64,000 bases of DNA from Heliocidaris tuberculata (lineage: Eukaryota > Echinodermata > Echinoidea > Camarodonta > Echinometridae): assembly GCA_025618425.1 (NCBI GenBank), contig CM046835.1:16893959-16957958 (forward strand). Direction: 5' to 3'. Position numbers and translations under genes: made by a program. Shown one piece after another: positions 1-14,228 of the stretch. The number at the start of each line of letters is the position of its first letter. Position 1 is the stretch's first letter. The notes under the pieces are model-generated. The model did not search any database, was not told the origin of the DNA, and saw only the letters and a list, made by a program, of their open reading frames with translations.

Positions 1-228
1 TGGGTGAAAAGTGGAGCATTGATGCAGGAGAAATAATCTTTTCAATTCAAACTTTATAGTTATTTTTAATATAAGATAAAAGTATCAATAGGAAGAAAAC
101 ATGATTATTGAAAAATGTAAAGAAGATTTAATACAATGGAACATAAGAGAAAGAGAGTGTACTAGCAACAGAATCAAATAGGGTGACTTAACAGGAGATA
201 CAAAACTTGGCTAGAAAGAAATATAAGG

Positions 229-271
229 GAAGAGAGAGAAAGAGAGAGAGAGAGAGGGGGGGAGGGAGAGA

Positions 272-346
<75 letters not shown>

Positions 347-347
347 C
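229..347. repeat. (GA)n microsatellite
   Basis: About 120 bp of nearly pure GA dinucleotide with a few GGG and GT interruptions. It is one of at least five long GA tracts in the window (also near 7.5, 13.2, 37.6 and 40.2 kb). Protein readings of it (Leu/Ser runs) are low-complexity artefacts. Confidence 0.95.
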
Positions 348-350
348 TGT

Positions 351-3300
351 TGACGAGCTACTCCGCGAAGTACCTGAAATTGTGGGCGTGGCCGCCTGGC
401 CGATCAAGCTTGCATATAGGGGAGGCGGTATCTTACTTTTTGATGAATATTCATTATGAAGGCGGGTGTTGAAAGTTGACGAGAAATCAATACAAGACAC
501 TCAGTGACTCGTAGCTCCTCCCCTAGATCATTATGGAGGAGAAGATACTCTGTAAGTTCTATGATAAATGCTTGCAACCTTAATGTATGATATTATCTTT
601 CATATCAAGACAAAAATATAGCCGTGAGGCATGTAAACTCTCTCAAACAATTTCTTCAGAATGCACACTCAACCAAACCCCGTCTAGCTAAGTATTATGA
701 CAACTGAAAAGGGAAGTTATGTTTGCCTGAGTCTATACATATTTTTCATGCATTTCTGCTTATAATATGATATTGTATTGTTTTATAAAGTTGCGAGAGT
801 TGATTACATAATACTAATGTCATTTTCTCATTTCGAAATCAAATATAATTTGATCTTAATTTGGAGCCAGCTTATTATGTTCCCAATTTACCATTCTTTA
901 TTTTTTTCATCCTTCAACAACTGTCATCTAGGATACGATGTCCTTTCTGCAGCTTAATTAATACAAAATCTCCCGAATTCGCGTGGAAATAAATATGGAT
1001 AACCTACTTAATGTTGGGCATAAATATTGCCAAGTGGATGGACAGAGAAACAATATATATTTTACTCCACTTTATATTTCCATAATTATCTATTCGTAGT
1101 TTTTTAAAGTGTGAAACAGACGTGTTGTGGTATATTGTAGAGGGTGTATAATCTCCTTTTCTCATCATCTTTTACCTTATTCCCCCCATGTGGCTTCACA
1201 TCCTTTCGTTGGACTACCCTAATCGATATTACTAGTCTTCGAAATCCTTTTATCTCTTGCCACAGATCGATAGGCGAGCTTCACATCATGGCCAGGCCAG
1301 TCAAGTCGGACTATTGTTACATGTCATGCCCGATAGCGAGTTTTTTCCCCTGATGCGGGGGTATGATGTACATGGGAGACCAATAGGTTTCTGTCGCAGT
1401 ACGGGAACGTATTGGTACAGGTAGCCGGGCCGGGCGGGGCAGACATTGTCATCGTTATCCTATGGACTGAGTGTTGTGCTGTCCTTAAACTTATCTTAAA
1501 ATAAGAAGTTAAGCGGAAACTTGTCTCACTAGATTCTCTCTTCTCTAACATAATTCAGTTTCGTAATTTTCAGATAGCAATACACATAACTGCATGATTA
1601 TTTTTTTTTAAAGTATAGGCCTTGTCTATATATACAAATACAAAAATTAAAAAACAACACTGTATTTAAGATGAGATACTTATTTATCAAAAAAAAATCA
1701 TACTTATCCTATAATATCGAAGTTGACTGAATGAAAGAATTGACCGTGGTGTATATGATTACATAATAATGACATTGATATTTATTTGAATTACAAATAG
1801 AACTTGTTTTAAAAAGGAATGGGCATATTTTCCTTTCAGAAATAAGTCCACGTTATTGTAGCTATACATTATATCAATTGAAAATACCTAGATTTTGTAC
1901 GTTAAAGGAGCTTCATAACTCGTAGAAATGTCTACACGATATGTTAAAACTGTCATTTAGATTTTTTTTGTGTGTGTAATATTTTACCTAGCGTGTAAAA
2001 AAATTCCCTTTTGTACACTTTTCTCACCGTGTAAGTGTAAGATTTATTCAGAATTTTGGCATTTGTTCTCTGAACACTAAACACTGAAAACTCATCGAGA
2101 GAAATATTGAGTTGCATCCTTTACAAGAAAGTGTACTCCGGAGAGAATATCTGCCCAGACTGCGAGTCACTATCATTCATTGTCTTCTTGCCCTCTTCAA
2201 AGTCTCCTCTTTTCTTACCCTTCCTTTCTTCTTTCACCTTCTCCTTTCACGAAGACATACTTCAAAACAATACTTTGTTGTCTCTTACCCTCTCCTCCAA
2301 TAATCCTATGAGGATAGGGGTGAATAAGGGGACCAGTGGAAGAGGTAAAGGGACAATACCAGGGGCACAATACCACCCCTCAATGGTCACCCTTTAAGAC
2401 TCGAGGGGTAAGAAGTATGTTTTCGGATTGTATGGCTTGAACATAAAGGTACCTTTTTTGAGCTAGGACGAAAACTTCATCTAAAGTATTTGGAACATGA
2501 ATATAAGAAATAGAAGCAAATATAAGTGAAATAACTTTTCAAAAAGATGAAATGTGTAGTTTGACATTCCCCATGTGAATTAATGAAACGCAATGAGAAA
2601 TGGGTGAAAAAATCGGAAGAAGTAAATTACTGTTTTAAAGCACTAAATATTCCCCTTCCCCAATATTCTAATTGCAAAAATATACTTTCACCTTTTACTA
2701 CATGTATGAAAAATGTAAAACGTCCGCTAAAGGGGTACGTCTATATTGCAAAGAGACTCTCATTATTTGAAAGATCACTCTAAAATAGGTTGGATAACAT
2801 TTCTCCAACATTGGGTAAAAGGGGAACCTGAATGTCTGTTGGGTACGATCTAATCCAATACCCTGTTCCCATAATCTCTTTCAGATGTAAGGAAATACGG
2901 ATCGCAACGTAAAACTTACCTGTCAAAATTTGAAAACAAATTTAATGATGGGACATTAAAATAAATGGTGATAACCCCACCCAATGTTCAAGTGACACTC
3001 ATGACATGTGCAGCGCATTGGCGCCAGTGTGAGATTATTTTAAATGTCAATATGATGAGTTACTGGCGTTCCAGAAAAGATTGGACTCTATCAGCTCAAT
3101 AAAATGCACTAAAAATGGGAAAATATCCTTTCGCTAGCTTTAGATTTAATTATTTATTTTGAATTATGTATATTTAGTTAAAATGGGAGGGGTGCATGTA
3201 AGGGCCTTAATGACATCAAAGTGTATATGTGATTATCTTAATTGCTTTTAGTCCTATATTACTATCAGTCTAATTGGCTTATTCATGTGTTCCTGCCATA

Positions 3301-4890
3301 CCTTCCAAGCCTTCTTTCTTCAATTCCAAACAATTTTTACTTGCAATCTTTGATCCATGCCTCCGGGGTTTTTTTAACTTAAAAAGAATAAGAGTTTATA
3401 CGCGTCGTGTTGAATAAGCGGATATAATCACTCGTTCACTAAATAGTGTATTTTCTACCATGTAAGTCTTGTTCCTAAAGGCTTGGATTATCTGGTGTTT
3501 TTACTAAACTTTTCGAATAAAATACGAATCCTTTCCTAATCCTACCAACATCGCCTTTGATGTGTAGTATTCATCTGATCAAGTTGACTAATTGAAAGCG
3601 ATCTAGGCCGATTTGTTGAAAGTACTTTAAAAATGAAAAACAAACCAGTTGTAATGCGATTAAACGGATAAAGAGTGTTGTTATAAAAGGGGACTAAAAA
3701 CACATAAAATCCCGCCGCGATGCTTTTATGAAAAGCGGGAAATGAAGGTTTAGGATTAGTACCTACAACTTTAGGGTAGAGAAGTGAAAATGGGTTCTCG
3801 AGTAGATTAAAGGGAACTTAATTAGGCCATCACAGCTTTTTCATGCCCATTGTAGGGTAGTTTTTGATGGATTATCTACATGTTTGAGGAAGGAGAAAAG
3901 GCAGAGGGGAAGGGATCAAAACTCTGACTTCCCAAGGTACTGCTGATCAATAGTGAATGTTTCTTCCTATGAACATGGCTTGAATTAAAATCATCCAAAT
4001 AGACTACACGTAGAGATGATGCCTTTAATGGTATATTACTAAATAAAATTATACAATTCTAATACTAATGACCATAATATAATTTTATTGATAATATCTA
4101 ATATAATTATCGATATTCATGTAATTCCTTTTCAAAAATTAAAAGATGTACACATTTGCCGAGTCATGGAATTTGGGCAATATTTTTGCCCAACTTGGGT
4201 AATATATTGTCAAATTAGGGTCAAAATAATGAATAGTTACTTCAAAATGGGCAAAATGTTTCCCAAGTTGGGTAAAACAAAACTGCCCCCAAATGATCGA
4301 TGATCGGACACATAAGTACCCTCGTGGCAAATTTTAAAGAGCATATAGCATGTATAGTGTCCTATATACTTTAGCATAGGTCTTTGGGAAAATGGATAAA
4401 CCTCATGAATTTGACAAAGACATCTCTAACGAAACATCTGTGGAGCCAAATATGATACAAATGTTAGCCTCCCATCCACCTTTTTTTCGTCGTATATTAG
4501 ACTTGATCAGTGAAGTATTTCCATGTAGTATTGACTCTATACTATATCCCTACTCTAACCATTCAAGTATAACTGATTAATCTTGTTTAGGTTTCTTTGC
4601 TTCTATACAATTCGACAAATAGATAACTTATGGTAAATTGGCCTTCAATTTAATCAATTTTGTTGTTATTCTGTACCCCATGCACTGAACCACTGGACCG
4701 GTAGTTTTACGACCCCGATTCCCTACACCAAAAGAAAAAGAAATGTCTTTTGCAAGATGAAAATGAAAATGGGCCTCTGCTTTTCATTATACGTGTACAT
4801 TTTTCAAATATATATATATATATGAATGATATCAGTGGTTCGGATTTTATAGTACATTTTGGGGGTTTTGAGAAGAAAAAAACATCCAAA
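351..4890. other. Non-coding stretch, nothing recognised
   Basis: AT-rich unique-looking DNA. All open frames are short and lack compositional or domain support. The only structure noted is a small fold-back near 4,170-4,280, where CCCAACTTGGG and CCCAAGTTGGG face each other within similar flanks. I see no RNA gene. Confidence 0.6.
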
Positions 4891-4897
4891 GACATAG

Positions 4898-5110
4898 CTT
4901 TTGGGTGGATCCACTTCAAGAGCAGCTGCTGATCATTTAATATCAAACTTGCAATCAGATCACTGTACTTTCTACCCTTCTCCAAACTATTTACAGCAGC
5001 CAGCCCTGTCAAGTGGGGTTTCTATCAAATTGCCATGGCAACCGGTTGCCAGTCCGTATCCTATTTCATTTCCATTTCATGCTCCGTCCAATTTGAATTT
5101 TCATTCATAA
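4898..5110 (+). CDS. Possible terminal coding exon, unknown product
   Basis: A 70-codon open frame follows an AG at 4,896-4,897 and ends at TAA 5,108-5,110. Unlike other open frames here it is not low complexity: Ser, Pro, Gln, Asn and aromatic residues are mixed, and it ends FHAPSNLNFHS. That looks like the disordered tail of a transcription-factor-type protein. Against it, the upstream sequence is purine-rich rather than a good polypyrimidine tract, no start codon or upstream exon was found, and no family motif is recognised. It may be a chance frame. Confidence 0.15.
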   Translation, partial: LLGGSTSRAAADHLISNLQSDHCTFYPSPNYLQQPALSSGVSIKLPWQPVASPYPISFPFHAPSNLNFHS

Positions 5111-6340
5111 AAGATGAGGTTCTTGCAAGAGCGTAAGTCATGAGATAATTTATCCACAGATTCATCAAATGATATTTGCTTTTATTTATGCTGATATTAC
5201 TTATAATTAGAAAAAAGGTGAATAAACTTTTGATTGAATATTATCAGTAATAATGACGCTTGAATATTATGCAAGTAAAATACAGGAGTGAATTTTTTGC
5301 CCGCCCCGAACTAATCCAAGAATAGTAACTAAGAAATTTCTGTTAATAAGTTGTTTTCCGCCTAGTCCCCTAAAATGGCAACTTATACACCAAGGAAACG
5401 TTATCTCTATATTTTGTTCATGTTTATCACTATTGTTTTTCCAACAAAATTTCAATAATTTCCTAACAAGGTCCATAAACGCTTGGAAACAATATTACTC
5501 TTAGCGGATTGCTCTTGAGCTCTTAGACTCTGTAGGCCCTTAGGATGGGACTAAAGCCGAATGCAATCATGTCCTTACTTCTATCAATAAGTCCATTAAA
5601 TGAATATCGTCATCCATTTCTTTAAAATGTTCTTTTTAATCAAGGGAGCATTAACATAACGGGTGGTAAATTATATATACATGTACATATATAAGTGCCA
5701 CAAGCACTAACTTCAATCACAGATAATAACTTGCACATGTTTTTATTCATATATTTTGAAACTATTAATTGCAGTGTCCCAACAGGGAAATGCAACATGT
5801 AAAACAAATGAATATGCTCAATATTTATGTGACTTTCAAGGCAGCTTGGACTACCAGAAGAAAAACAATGTTTTCCCCTAAAAGAAAACACAATAGGAGG
5901 GACAATCTAGATATGAAATACGTTTCATGCTGTCTGGTGTAACAACAGGTGACTACTTCGGAAAACTAATTGCTGTCAATTCATATTTCCCTGAACATTT
6001 TCGTTGGTGAAAGAATCTCAAGGAACAGGTGTATCATTATATAGGTCGACAACATTAATGTTACAAGATGCAAACAAATATGGGTGAATATCGCTATAAA
6101 CAATCACCAATTTTCAAAATACAAACATGATAAATTTTGATCATTTTGAAACAGTGGTATTTGGATAAAAGTTAGTTAAGAAGTTTTATTACTCAAATAT
6201 GTCAGTTTATACCACTACTGTCAGTCAGTATACTTCCACCAATAAGAGCCAAACTGCTGCTTCCTCTTAACATTATCATATGATCATTTACTACTGCTCA
6301 CAATACCGCTTTTAGTACTGTATATAATGCTACTTTTATT
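5111..6340. other. Non-coding stretch, nothing recognised
   Basis: AT-rich sequence with no convincing open frame, RNA gene or repeat structure. It runs into the trinucleotide repeat at its right end. Confidence 0.6.
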
Positions 6341-6349
6341 GCTGCTGCT

Positions 6350-6802
<453 letters not shown>

Positions 6803-7503
6803 TCTACTACGTCTGATATACTACTACTATACCGATATAGTGGATTAATGTTGTGCATAAGTTGCGTGACTTTGACGACTTATAATATTCCCCCTATATA
6901 TATTTCAAAGAAGTTGCTTTTATTTTGGGGATGTAACATCAGTGCAGGATTTGTTTAAATTAGACAGGTTTAATTCTTTATAAGATAAACGTGTTTCCCA
7001 TTAAACCCAATCACTCATTATTTTGTTTTATGTTGTATACAAAATGTGCACAATCACGCTTTTTGCAAAAGACCAAAAAGCAGAGTTACAACAAGAATGC
7101 TATTAATGCATTTCACGTTCCTCTCCGGCTATTTGTTTTTACCCGTCTTCTATCCCAGCGTAAAGGATGGCATACATGCTGGGTTATACAAAGTGAAGAA
7201 GGAGTAACACATGTTCCTGTTTGTAAGTATTTTGCCCCCTTTCACCTCTTGAGTTGACCCACCCCTTCAATCACACATTTTGAGTGTTTGCAGAGCCCTT
7301 TTATCAATTAGGGGGCTAAATTTAGCGACCATTATACGGTATCTATCTCCGTACATCGCCTACTGTGCATGGTCGATATCGATGTTCACTCTGCCTTTGA
7401 AATACAAGGATGGGAAGGAGAAGATTGCAGAAGAATATAAAAGAAGGGTCAGAAATTATGAGAGAGAGAAAAAAAGAATAATATGTGAAGGTTACGAGAC
7501 GAG

Positions 7504-7534
<31 letters not shown>

Positions 7535-8100
7535 AGAAAGAGAAAGAGAGGGGTAACGATAACACAAGAAACATAAATAACATGCCACTAAGGACGAGAA
7601 GTAGGGGAGAATATAAAGAGGAACACACACAGAGAGAAATATGATTAAGATATAGAAAATAAAAACACACAACAATAGTCAGATCTATGGAGCGCTTTTT
7701 CCTGAGGACGCAAAGCGCTGTATACTATTCGATGTATTACCCTTGCTTTACCGAGCTTAATGATCAGACACTATCCGGTATATATACCAAACTTACTTAA
7801 AAGGTTGGTGAATATGAAAAAAAAAGAGGAAGGAGAGGAGGGAGATAGAAATATAGTGATAATTAATAAACAGATGATGATGATGATGATTAAGATAAAG
7901 AAAGAAGAATAAGAAGAGGCGAAGAGTCTAAAAGAATCTAGAAAAATGTTTCTTTGTCTACTACATTTATTTTCTGTGAGTTAATTCGGATGATTAAAAA
8001 ATAGATTTGATATGTTTTATACTCCTCTATCCCCGATGGTAGTAATAAATATAAATTAATAAGAAAACACAATACCAACATGTAACTGCGAGAGCATTTG
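6803..8100. other. Non-coding stretch with GA repeat
   Basis: No gene seen. It contains a GA microsatellite at about 7,499-7,550, a short (GAT)n run near 7,875, and a perfect 8-bp inverted repeat at 7,691-7,719 (AGCGCTTT facing AAAGCGCT). Phrases such as AAGCGCTGTATA recur in invertebrate SINE tails, so the 7.68-7.72 kb stretch may be a repeat relic. Confidence 0.5.
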
Positions 8101-8172
8101 TGTCTCTGCCGGGATTCGAACCCAGGTCTCTGGCTCCGTTGGCCAGTGCCTTAACCACTAGGCCACAGGGAC
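8101..8172 (-). tRNA. tRNA-like sequence (Arg-like; pseudogene or SINE head)
   Basis: Read on the minus strand this folds as a full cloverleaf. The acceptor stem GTCCCTG/CAGAGAC has one mismatch. The A box is TGGCCTAGTGG, the anticodon stem CTGGC/GCCAG is perfect, and the T arm has CTGGG-TTCGAAT-CCCGG with the B box GGTTCGAATCC. The anticodon loop is CAACGGA, which lacks the universal U33, so it is probably not a functional tRNA. No T-run terminator follows. The general sequence is closest to an Arg tRNA. A tRNA-derived SINE head is the likely alternative. Confidence 0.5.
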
Positions 8173-9126
8173 AAAATATCATGTTGGACTGTGCCTTCAA
8201 AAATACATTTCCTTAAATGAAATACTAACTTGTTCATTATCAGAATTGTCATTCTCTTGAACTAAAATATTAGAATTGCAAATAAACTTAAAGAAAGATG
8301 CTTTTATAATATCTGATCACAATTTTCTAGATATTCGTCTTATTCGTCAAAATGTCATTTTCAAATTATAATTGTGCTTCCATTCAGCGCTGTCAAGATT
8401 CACAATTTTGTGTGTGTCTATGAATGGGGAAAAAAGTACACAGTCACACACATATCCTGAAACTATATCTGTTAACACTGGTGAAAGGCTATTGGTAGGC
8501 ATTGGTAGGCATCATAAGCTCTCACACAACAACTTATGAATTTAGTCAACATTCTAAATAAAAGAGGCAGAAGATAGTGACAGAATCCATCACATATTAT
8601 GCAGTTCGTTCGTTCTGTTTTCAATCAGCGTGTATAAGTCTTATTATTTTTTTTTTCTTTTTGCGTCATTAAACTTTGACAACGCAACACGTTGGCCCAA
8701 AGGGGGCGCCAGCATACTTCAATCTATGGCAAGTATCTGATTGGTGAAAAAAAATACAGTTTTCTAATGCTAAAGAAATATATGCTGAAAAGATGACACT
8801 TTCAGAAGAAATTGTATATTACGGAGGGTTAGATTAGATCACAAAATACTTCTTCATGGAGAGCCATTCATGAAAGAAAATTGTATAAACCAATGAAAGA
8901 AAGTATAGGCAATAGGGACAAATGTGCTAAGTTGTCAAAGTTTACTGTGAGTTTCGATCTCGGTCTCGAACCAATAGCTAACTATGTATTTCCATCGACA
9001 TTATATCAAAAGCAAATAATCATTACCCATGCTACACTAAAATGACACTTTGTTCTTAGAAATTGCTGTACATATAATCGATAAAAATATAAATGAAAGT
9101 CAAGTTATAACAAAAAGTAATTTTAC

Positions 9127-9191
<65 letters not shown>

Positions 9192-10733
9192 TTTGTTTGT
9201 TTGTTTGTTTGTTGTTGTTTTTTTTTTTGGGGGGGTAATATTAAAGGAATGACACACAACAATAACAACTGCAAAACTTTAAGTTTGTTTGTTTGTTTTT
9301 ATGTGTTTTTGTTTTCGTGCAGAGGTCAAGATTAGTTTATCTGTAAGGAAATTCTTATTCATGTCAGGAAATGGTGCTCATCTAATGTATAAGTATACAG
9401 AGCAAATCCTCTTTAGGAATTAACAATCACCAACATCTTTCCCCTTTCTCACGTTTTGATGTGTTTTGCTTGTAATCCGCTAAATTCGACACGGAGTTTA
9501 TACACAAAGTGAAGGTATTAAGACATTCCCAGCCCCCAACACATCAAAAATTCAATTCATGGGCACCCAAAAGACTTGTCCCCCTTTATGTGAATTGAGT
9601 AGCGTTCTTTCTCAGCTCTGATCCCTCCACGAATTAAGAAGGATTTAGTTCTTAGCATGGGACTAAAACTCTGAAAGTCGGTGGCTTTTGTAAAGAAAAA
9701 TAATGAAAAGATTACCAACAACCTAACTGTTTTACTAATCGATATGGGTTATCCTTTTTAGCTCTAAGTCCTTACAAAAAAAGAGAGTTAGACTAGTACC
9801 TGTTCGTGTTCGCTGAAGGTTGGTAGGAACAGGTCTTTAATCCGAGTCTTGTTCCTTCTCCATGTCTCCGGTATCGTTCTATTCACAAAGCTCTTGTAAA
9901 TATTTAATGACGTATCTTTGTCTGGTTGCTTTCTAAAGAAACAATGGCGACTCGGGGATTTTTCAAAAACTCTTTCTGTTGAGTTAGCGCTTCAAATAGG
10001 GGCATGCATTAGTAATAGAAAAAGGGCAAAAGTGCTTCGCGAGTTTACAGGCATGATTTCTGATCTGCAGGTCTGTGGTATTATATTCTTCCTTTCTCTA
10101 ACTTTTCTTTTCTTTTCGTTCTGTTTAACTCCATCTGAAAATAAATTCAATATTGATTTGTTATCATCTTGCTCAACCCCTTTTCTTTTCTTATACATGT
10201 TGTTAGTGTAATATTTTGTTCTTTCTTGCTATCTTCTTTATTTTGCCTATCACCGATGCGTTCTTTGAAAATTGTGTTCTCTATTTTACTTCTTCTTTCT
10301 CCTTCTTTATATATGATCCCCTGTTAAGCAGGCTTTAAGGCTATGAACAGACCTACCATGGTATTACAGATAATATGATTGATTCTCTTTCAATCATACA
10401 GTCACACAAGGATGTAACATAAATACACGCATCCTCTGTCAGACGAAAAAGAAGATATTTCTTTTCGACTGTAAAAGAAATAAAAAGAGGTAATAATATA
10501 CCAAACATTGTTCACCATGACATACCGTATATAGGGTAATACTTAAATGATATTCCAACATTACAGGCTACGTTAACTGATCATTAACAATCCAATTAAA
10601 TGTCCTGATCTATTTTTTAATAAAAGAACTCGAAAATATGATAAAAACGAATTCATATTTCCCTTTTCTTCTTTCGTCCTCTTTCACTTCCCTCCCCTTT
10701 CCCTCCTCTTTTTACATCCTTTTTTCCCCTCCT
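8173..10733. other. Non-coding stretch with an AT/TTTG microsatellite
   Basis: No gene recognised. The only marked structure is the (AT)n-(TTTG)n-T-run-G-run compound microsatellite at about 9,128-9,236. Confidence 0.6.
9128..9236. repeat. (AT)n followed by (TTTG)n and T/G runs
   Basis: About 58 bp of AT dinucleotide pass directly into TTTG tetranucleotides, then an uninterrupted T-run and a G-run. The AT part is self-complementary. Confidence 0.95.
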
Positions 10734-10879
10734 GGGCCCTCTTGCATAAAAAGTTGCGTTTAATCGCAACTCAAGAAATTAAACGCAACTTGATTTTCAG
10801 CCAATCACGATCGCGTATTTGGACTTGCGTTTAATATCTTGAGTTGCGATTAAACGCAACTTTTTATGCAAGAGGGCTC
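10734..10879. mobile_element. MITE-like element with ~55-bp terminal inverted repeats
   Basis: A 146-bp fold-back. The left arm begins GGGCCCTCTTGCATAAAAAG and the right arm ends with its near-perfect complement (ATGCAAGAGGGCTC). The arms match over about 55 bp with few differences and each carries internal short inverted repeats (AGTTGCG/CGCAACT). The centre is about 35 bp and has no coding potential. The architecture is that of a miniature DNA transposon; the target-site duplication could not be fixed with confidence, so the superfamily is open. Confidence 0.8.
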
Positions 10880-12342
10880 TGATCTTGTAGATCCCTCCTC
10901 ATCATTCTCGAAACTTACATATATCTGATCTTCCGAAACTTTTCCCTAACACATATATTTATTTCTCTCCTCCCTGACTTTCGCAAACATCTCCTCCTCC
11001 CACATCCATCCAGTACCCATCATCCACCAGGACTAGATTCGATCAGGTGACCATGTCACATGACACCGTCTTGCACCTATGGATACAGTTTCTCCTTCAT
11101 GTTTTATGAAATGCCAGCAATCTCTTTGGCGGTCTCCTAGTCGACCGGTGTGCGTTTCTGCACGATATCGTCTTCAATGTTGACTTTGGATGAGAACATG
11201 AACAACATTTTGAACAGGGCAAGTAGGGGGCAATGGTAGAATTTTAAAGAGGTAGTGGGGCTTTACACTTTCTGGTATAAAATGCATTGATATCATGATG
11301 AAGAAATAAAGAAAGTAGGAATGAAAATACACAAAGAGACGGAAACTTAACATTATATCCAACAATACGGAAAACACAAAACATTACCAATTAAGAAAGA
11401 GTGATGAAATTAACTGCGTTACGTATTTATTGCTCTTAGCGAAGTCATCCCTCACTTCGAGTTGATTCGATATATAATTATTATTATTTTGTTACGAGTT
11501 AGCTCATTTGAAATGTATTCAAAATCACTAGAAGTAACCAGGGTGACGTCATTATCAAAGTTAAAATCAAAGCTAGTTTGACTGCTTAGTTCGATTAAGA
11601 ATACTTGTTGTAAACAATTGATAATTTAAAAATTCAAAATCAAACACTCTTTAGAAAGTCATAATAACCAATAACTTCAACTAACAAGTGATAACGTTTG
11701 TTTTATTTGACCCAATATTCATAACCATATACATGAACAAACACCAGTTTCCCGTAGCATAAAAAAATATAAATCGTTAATAACTGCCATTGATCTAAGA
11801 CAACTTTACTTATAGCCAATCAAATGTATTTGTTCCAGTAGCCTGTATCAATTACTTAAAATTGTTATTGATAACATTATTATTTAAATTAAACAGGGCC
11901 CTGAATGTAGATCAAGACACCGTGCATACCTATTCAAAGTTGTACTTTTATCTAAATCGTCACACAATCGACACCCCTTCACGACACCACGTACCCCCAT
12001 CGACTAGCACCCGTGCCCTCTAAAACAAAAACAAAAAGATTACACCAAGAGCAACCACAGACAACTATTCCGACTATCCTAGCCATCATAACCCCCATGC
12101 CTCCCCCACTTGATCCCGGCAAGGTAGAGTTAAGTGCCGACATGAAAGATTTCTACTTGAAATCAAACCCCCTTCTCTTTACTTTATTTGTATGTTCGCG
12201 GAGGGGTATTTATGTTTCTCGTACGAGCACGTTATGTTTCCTTCTCCTCCTATAGTTCCTTAGTTACTATGGTAATGATTACAATTTTCCTGAGTTCCAG
12301 TGAAAAATGCTGTAATTCGTTCTTCGAGCAAAATCATTAAGT

Positions 12343-12378
12343 GATTTGATTTGATTTGATTTGATTTGATTTGATTTA
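12343..12378. repeat. (TTTGA)n pentanucleotide repeat
   Basis: About seven tandem copies of TTTGA/GATTT within AT-rich sequence. Confidence 0.9.
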
Positions 12379-13224
12379 TTTTTCCGTTTCAAAGTCATCT
12401 GATACATATCGATTCTATGATTATACATAAAACAATGTAATAACCTTGTATATATCAAACTAATAATACAAAGATAAGTGTATTGAGAAGAGTACAAAAA
12501 ATAATTTACACGAACGGATCATTATCGACCTAACATATACTTTGAAACGGAGGGGCATGCTAAGAAAGCAAAGCTTGTATGATGGCTGCCCCAAAGTGAT
12601 AATTTTGTCGAAGTGAATGAATGAAGAAGTCGGACTTCTTATCGCAAAGGATATCCTATATGAAGAAATCTCCTTGAGGTAATTTTATACATCAATGACA
12701 TTCAGGGTCAAAGAAGAATTATCTTCACACTTCATTATGTCTCGGATAGTTCACAAGAAATCAATAACCATCGTCAAAATCTTGTCGACATGAAAATCAT
12801 ATAATTCTGGTGAACTCCAACATAAATTCAATAAGCGTACAAGGAATCCTTGCCCCCCCCCCCACATGCGCTTAAACTGTAATCATTAATGAAGACATTA
12901 TAACAAAATGTTTAAAACAAATTCTCACAAAAATGCTGGAAACTGGAAACGTTCTGCACGTTACATGGTTATGCATCTTAGATTTGGCTGACGGCCAAAT
13001 GATCCTTTCTCTCTATGAGTGACATCTTCCCTCTTTCGTAATTGAATTTTAACTTTTTCCTTCATGCATTTTGATCTTTGGAAATATTTTATGGTAATGT
13101 TTATTTGGATTTTATTTGTCACACGTTGCCCACATAAATGGGTAAGTCTTAAAAAAGAGCTTAAACACATATAATTTCATATAATGACGGTAAAGGGGTC
13201 TTCCCATGGCTACAGGGAGCATCA

Positions 13225-13333
13225 GAGAGAGAGAGAGAGAGGGGGGTGAGGATGGAAAGAGAGATAGACAGAGAAAGAGAAAGAGAAAGAGAGAGAGAGA
13301 CTGCTTAAGAGGAGAAAAGGAGAAAGGGGAGGG

Positions 13334-13378
<45 letters not shown>

Positions 13379-13470
13379 ACCCCAAATAAAAATGGGCGTG
13401 GCAACTTGTATCTGTCCGTAGCGGCCCCTCCCCCTCGGATCTATACGCCAGCGTAGAAAAACACCTGACT
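13225..13470. repeat. GA microsatellite with a conserved right flank
   Basis: An interrupted GA tract (13,225-13,377) is followed by a 75-bp segment containing TAGCGGCCCCTCCCCCTCGG. A closely similar segment (TAGCGGGCCCCTTCCTCTCG) follows the GA tract at 37.55-37.82 kb. The pair suggests a dispersed repeat that carries its own GA tract. Confidence 0.6.
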
Positions 13471-14228
13471 TCGTATGATTTTCGGCTCCTTCTCTGTTTT
13501 CGTCCCCAGAGACAACGGGCTCGAGACATTCTCATGTTCGCCTCGACGAATCATGTTTTATTTAGTGACGTACTTCTTACGCTCTCCCGGACTGGAAAAC
13601 GGCCACAAATTCAAAAAAAGAGGAAAAAATCGGAGACGGAGGAAAACAATGAGTTGAAAAGGGAGGGAAAAACAATTGGGTAAATCTGTAATTTCGTAGC
13701 CTTAACGCCCCGATCAGAAACAAATTTATTTAGAGACCCCACGCGAACCTTTAAACACGCAATATATTTCGTTGACACATACTTCCAGCCTTCGTACCAC
13801 TGAACTTGACTCGTAAACATCCTATTATGTTGCTAAGTCCTAGATTTTCTTCATCACTGTAATCTAGACCCTTCAGTCCCCCCGATTTAATTTATTTCGT
13901 TTCTTTTCAATTCAATGATTTACCGTAAAATGGTAAAAGCAAGTGGATAAGAGTGAGGTGTTTTTCGACAGTCATACCCCTACTGTCCTATTGCACAACG
14001 CATTAAGCATGGTTTTCGTTGCTCTGATTTCTATGCAGAAATTCTCTCTCGAATGAGACGTATATAAAGACGTATGTTTCTGGCTGCTCACTTTCAAGCA
14101 TTTTTAAGTATTCTATTGTCTATAAGAATTTATCAAATCAAGTTTCAAGCGAATTTATCTATTTCCAAAGGAAATACAAGAACATCGTGGTTATCAAATT
14201 TGATACAAAAATTCCATTTATTTATTAG

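Larger units (their letters stand above)
10880..14228. other. Non-coding stretch with simple repeats
   Basis: No gene recognised. It holds a TTTGA pentanucleotide run (about 12,343-12,378), a C-run near 12,855 and the GA tract at 13,225-13,377 with its conserved flank. Short open frames have no family signal. Confidence 0.55.

Noticed and set aside
174..500. Leu/Ser-rich open frames over GA tracts (also near 7.4, 13.2 and 37.5 kb)
   Set aside because: Pure dinucleotide repeats give alternating residues in several frames; no unique coding sequence joins them.
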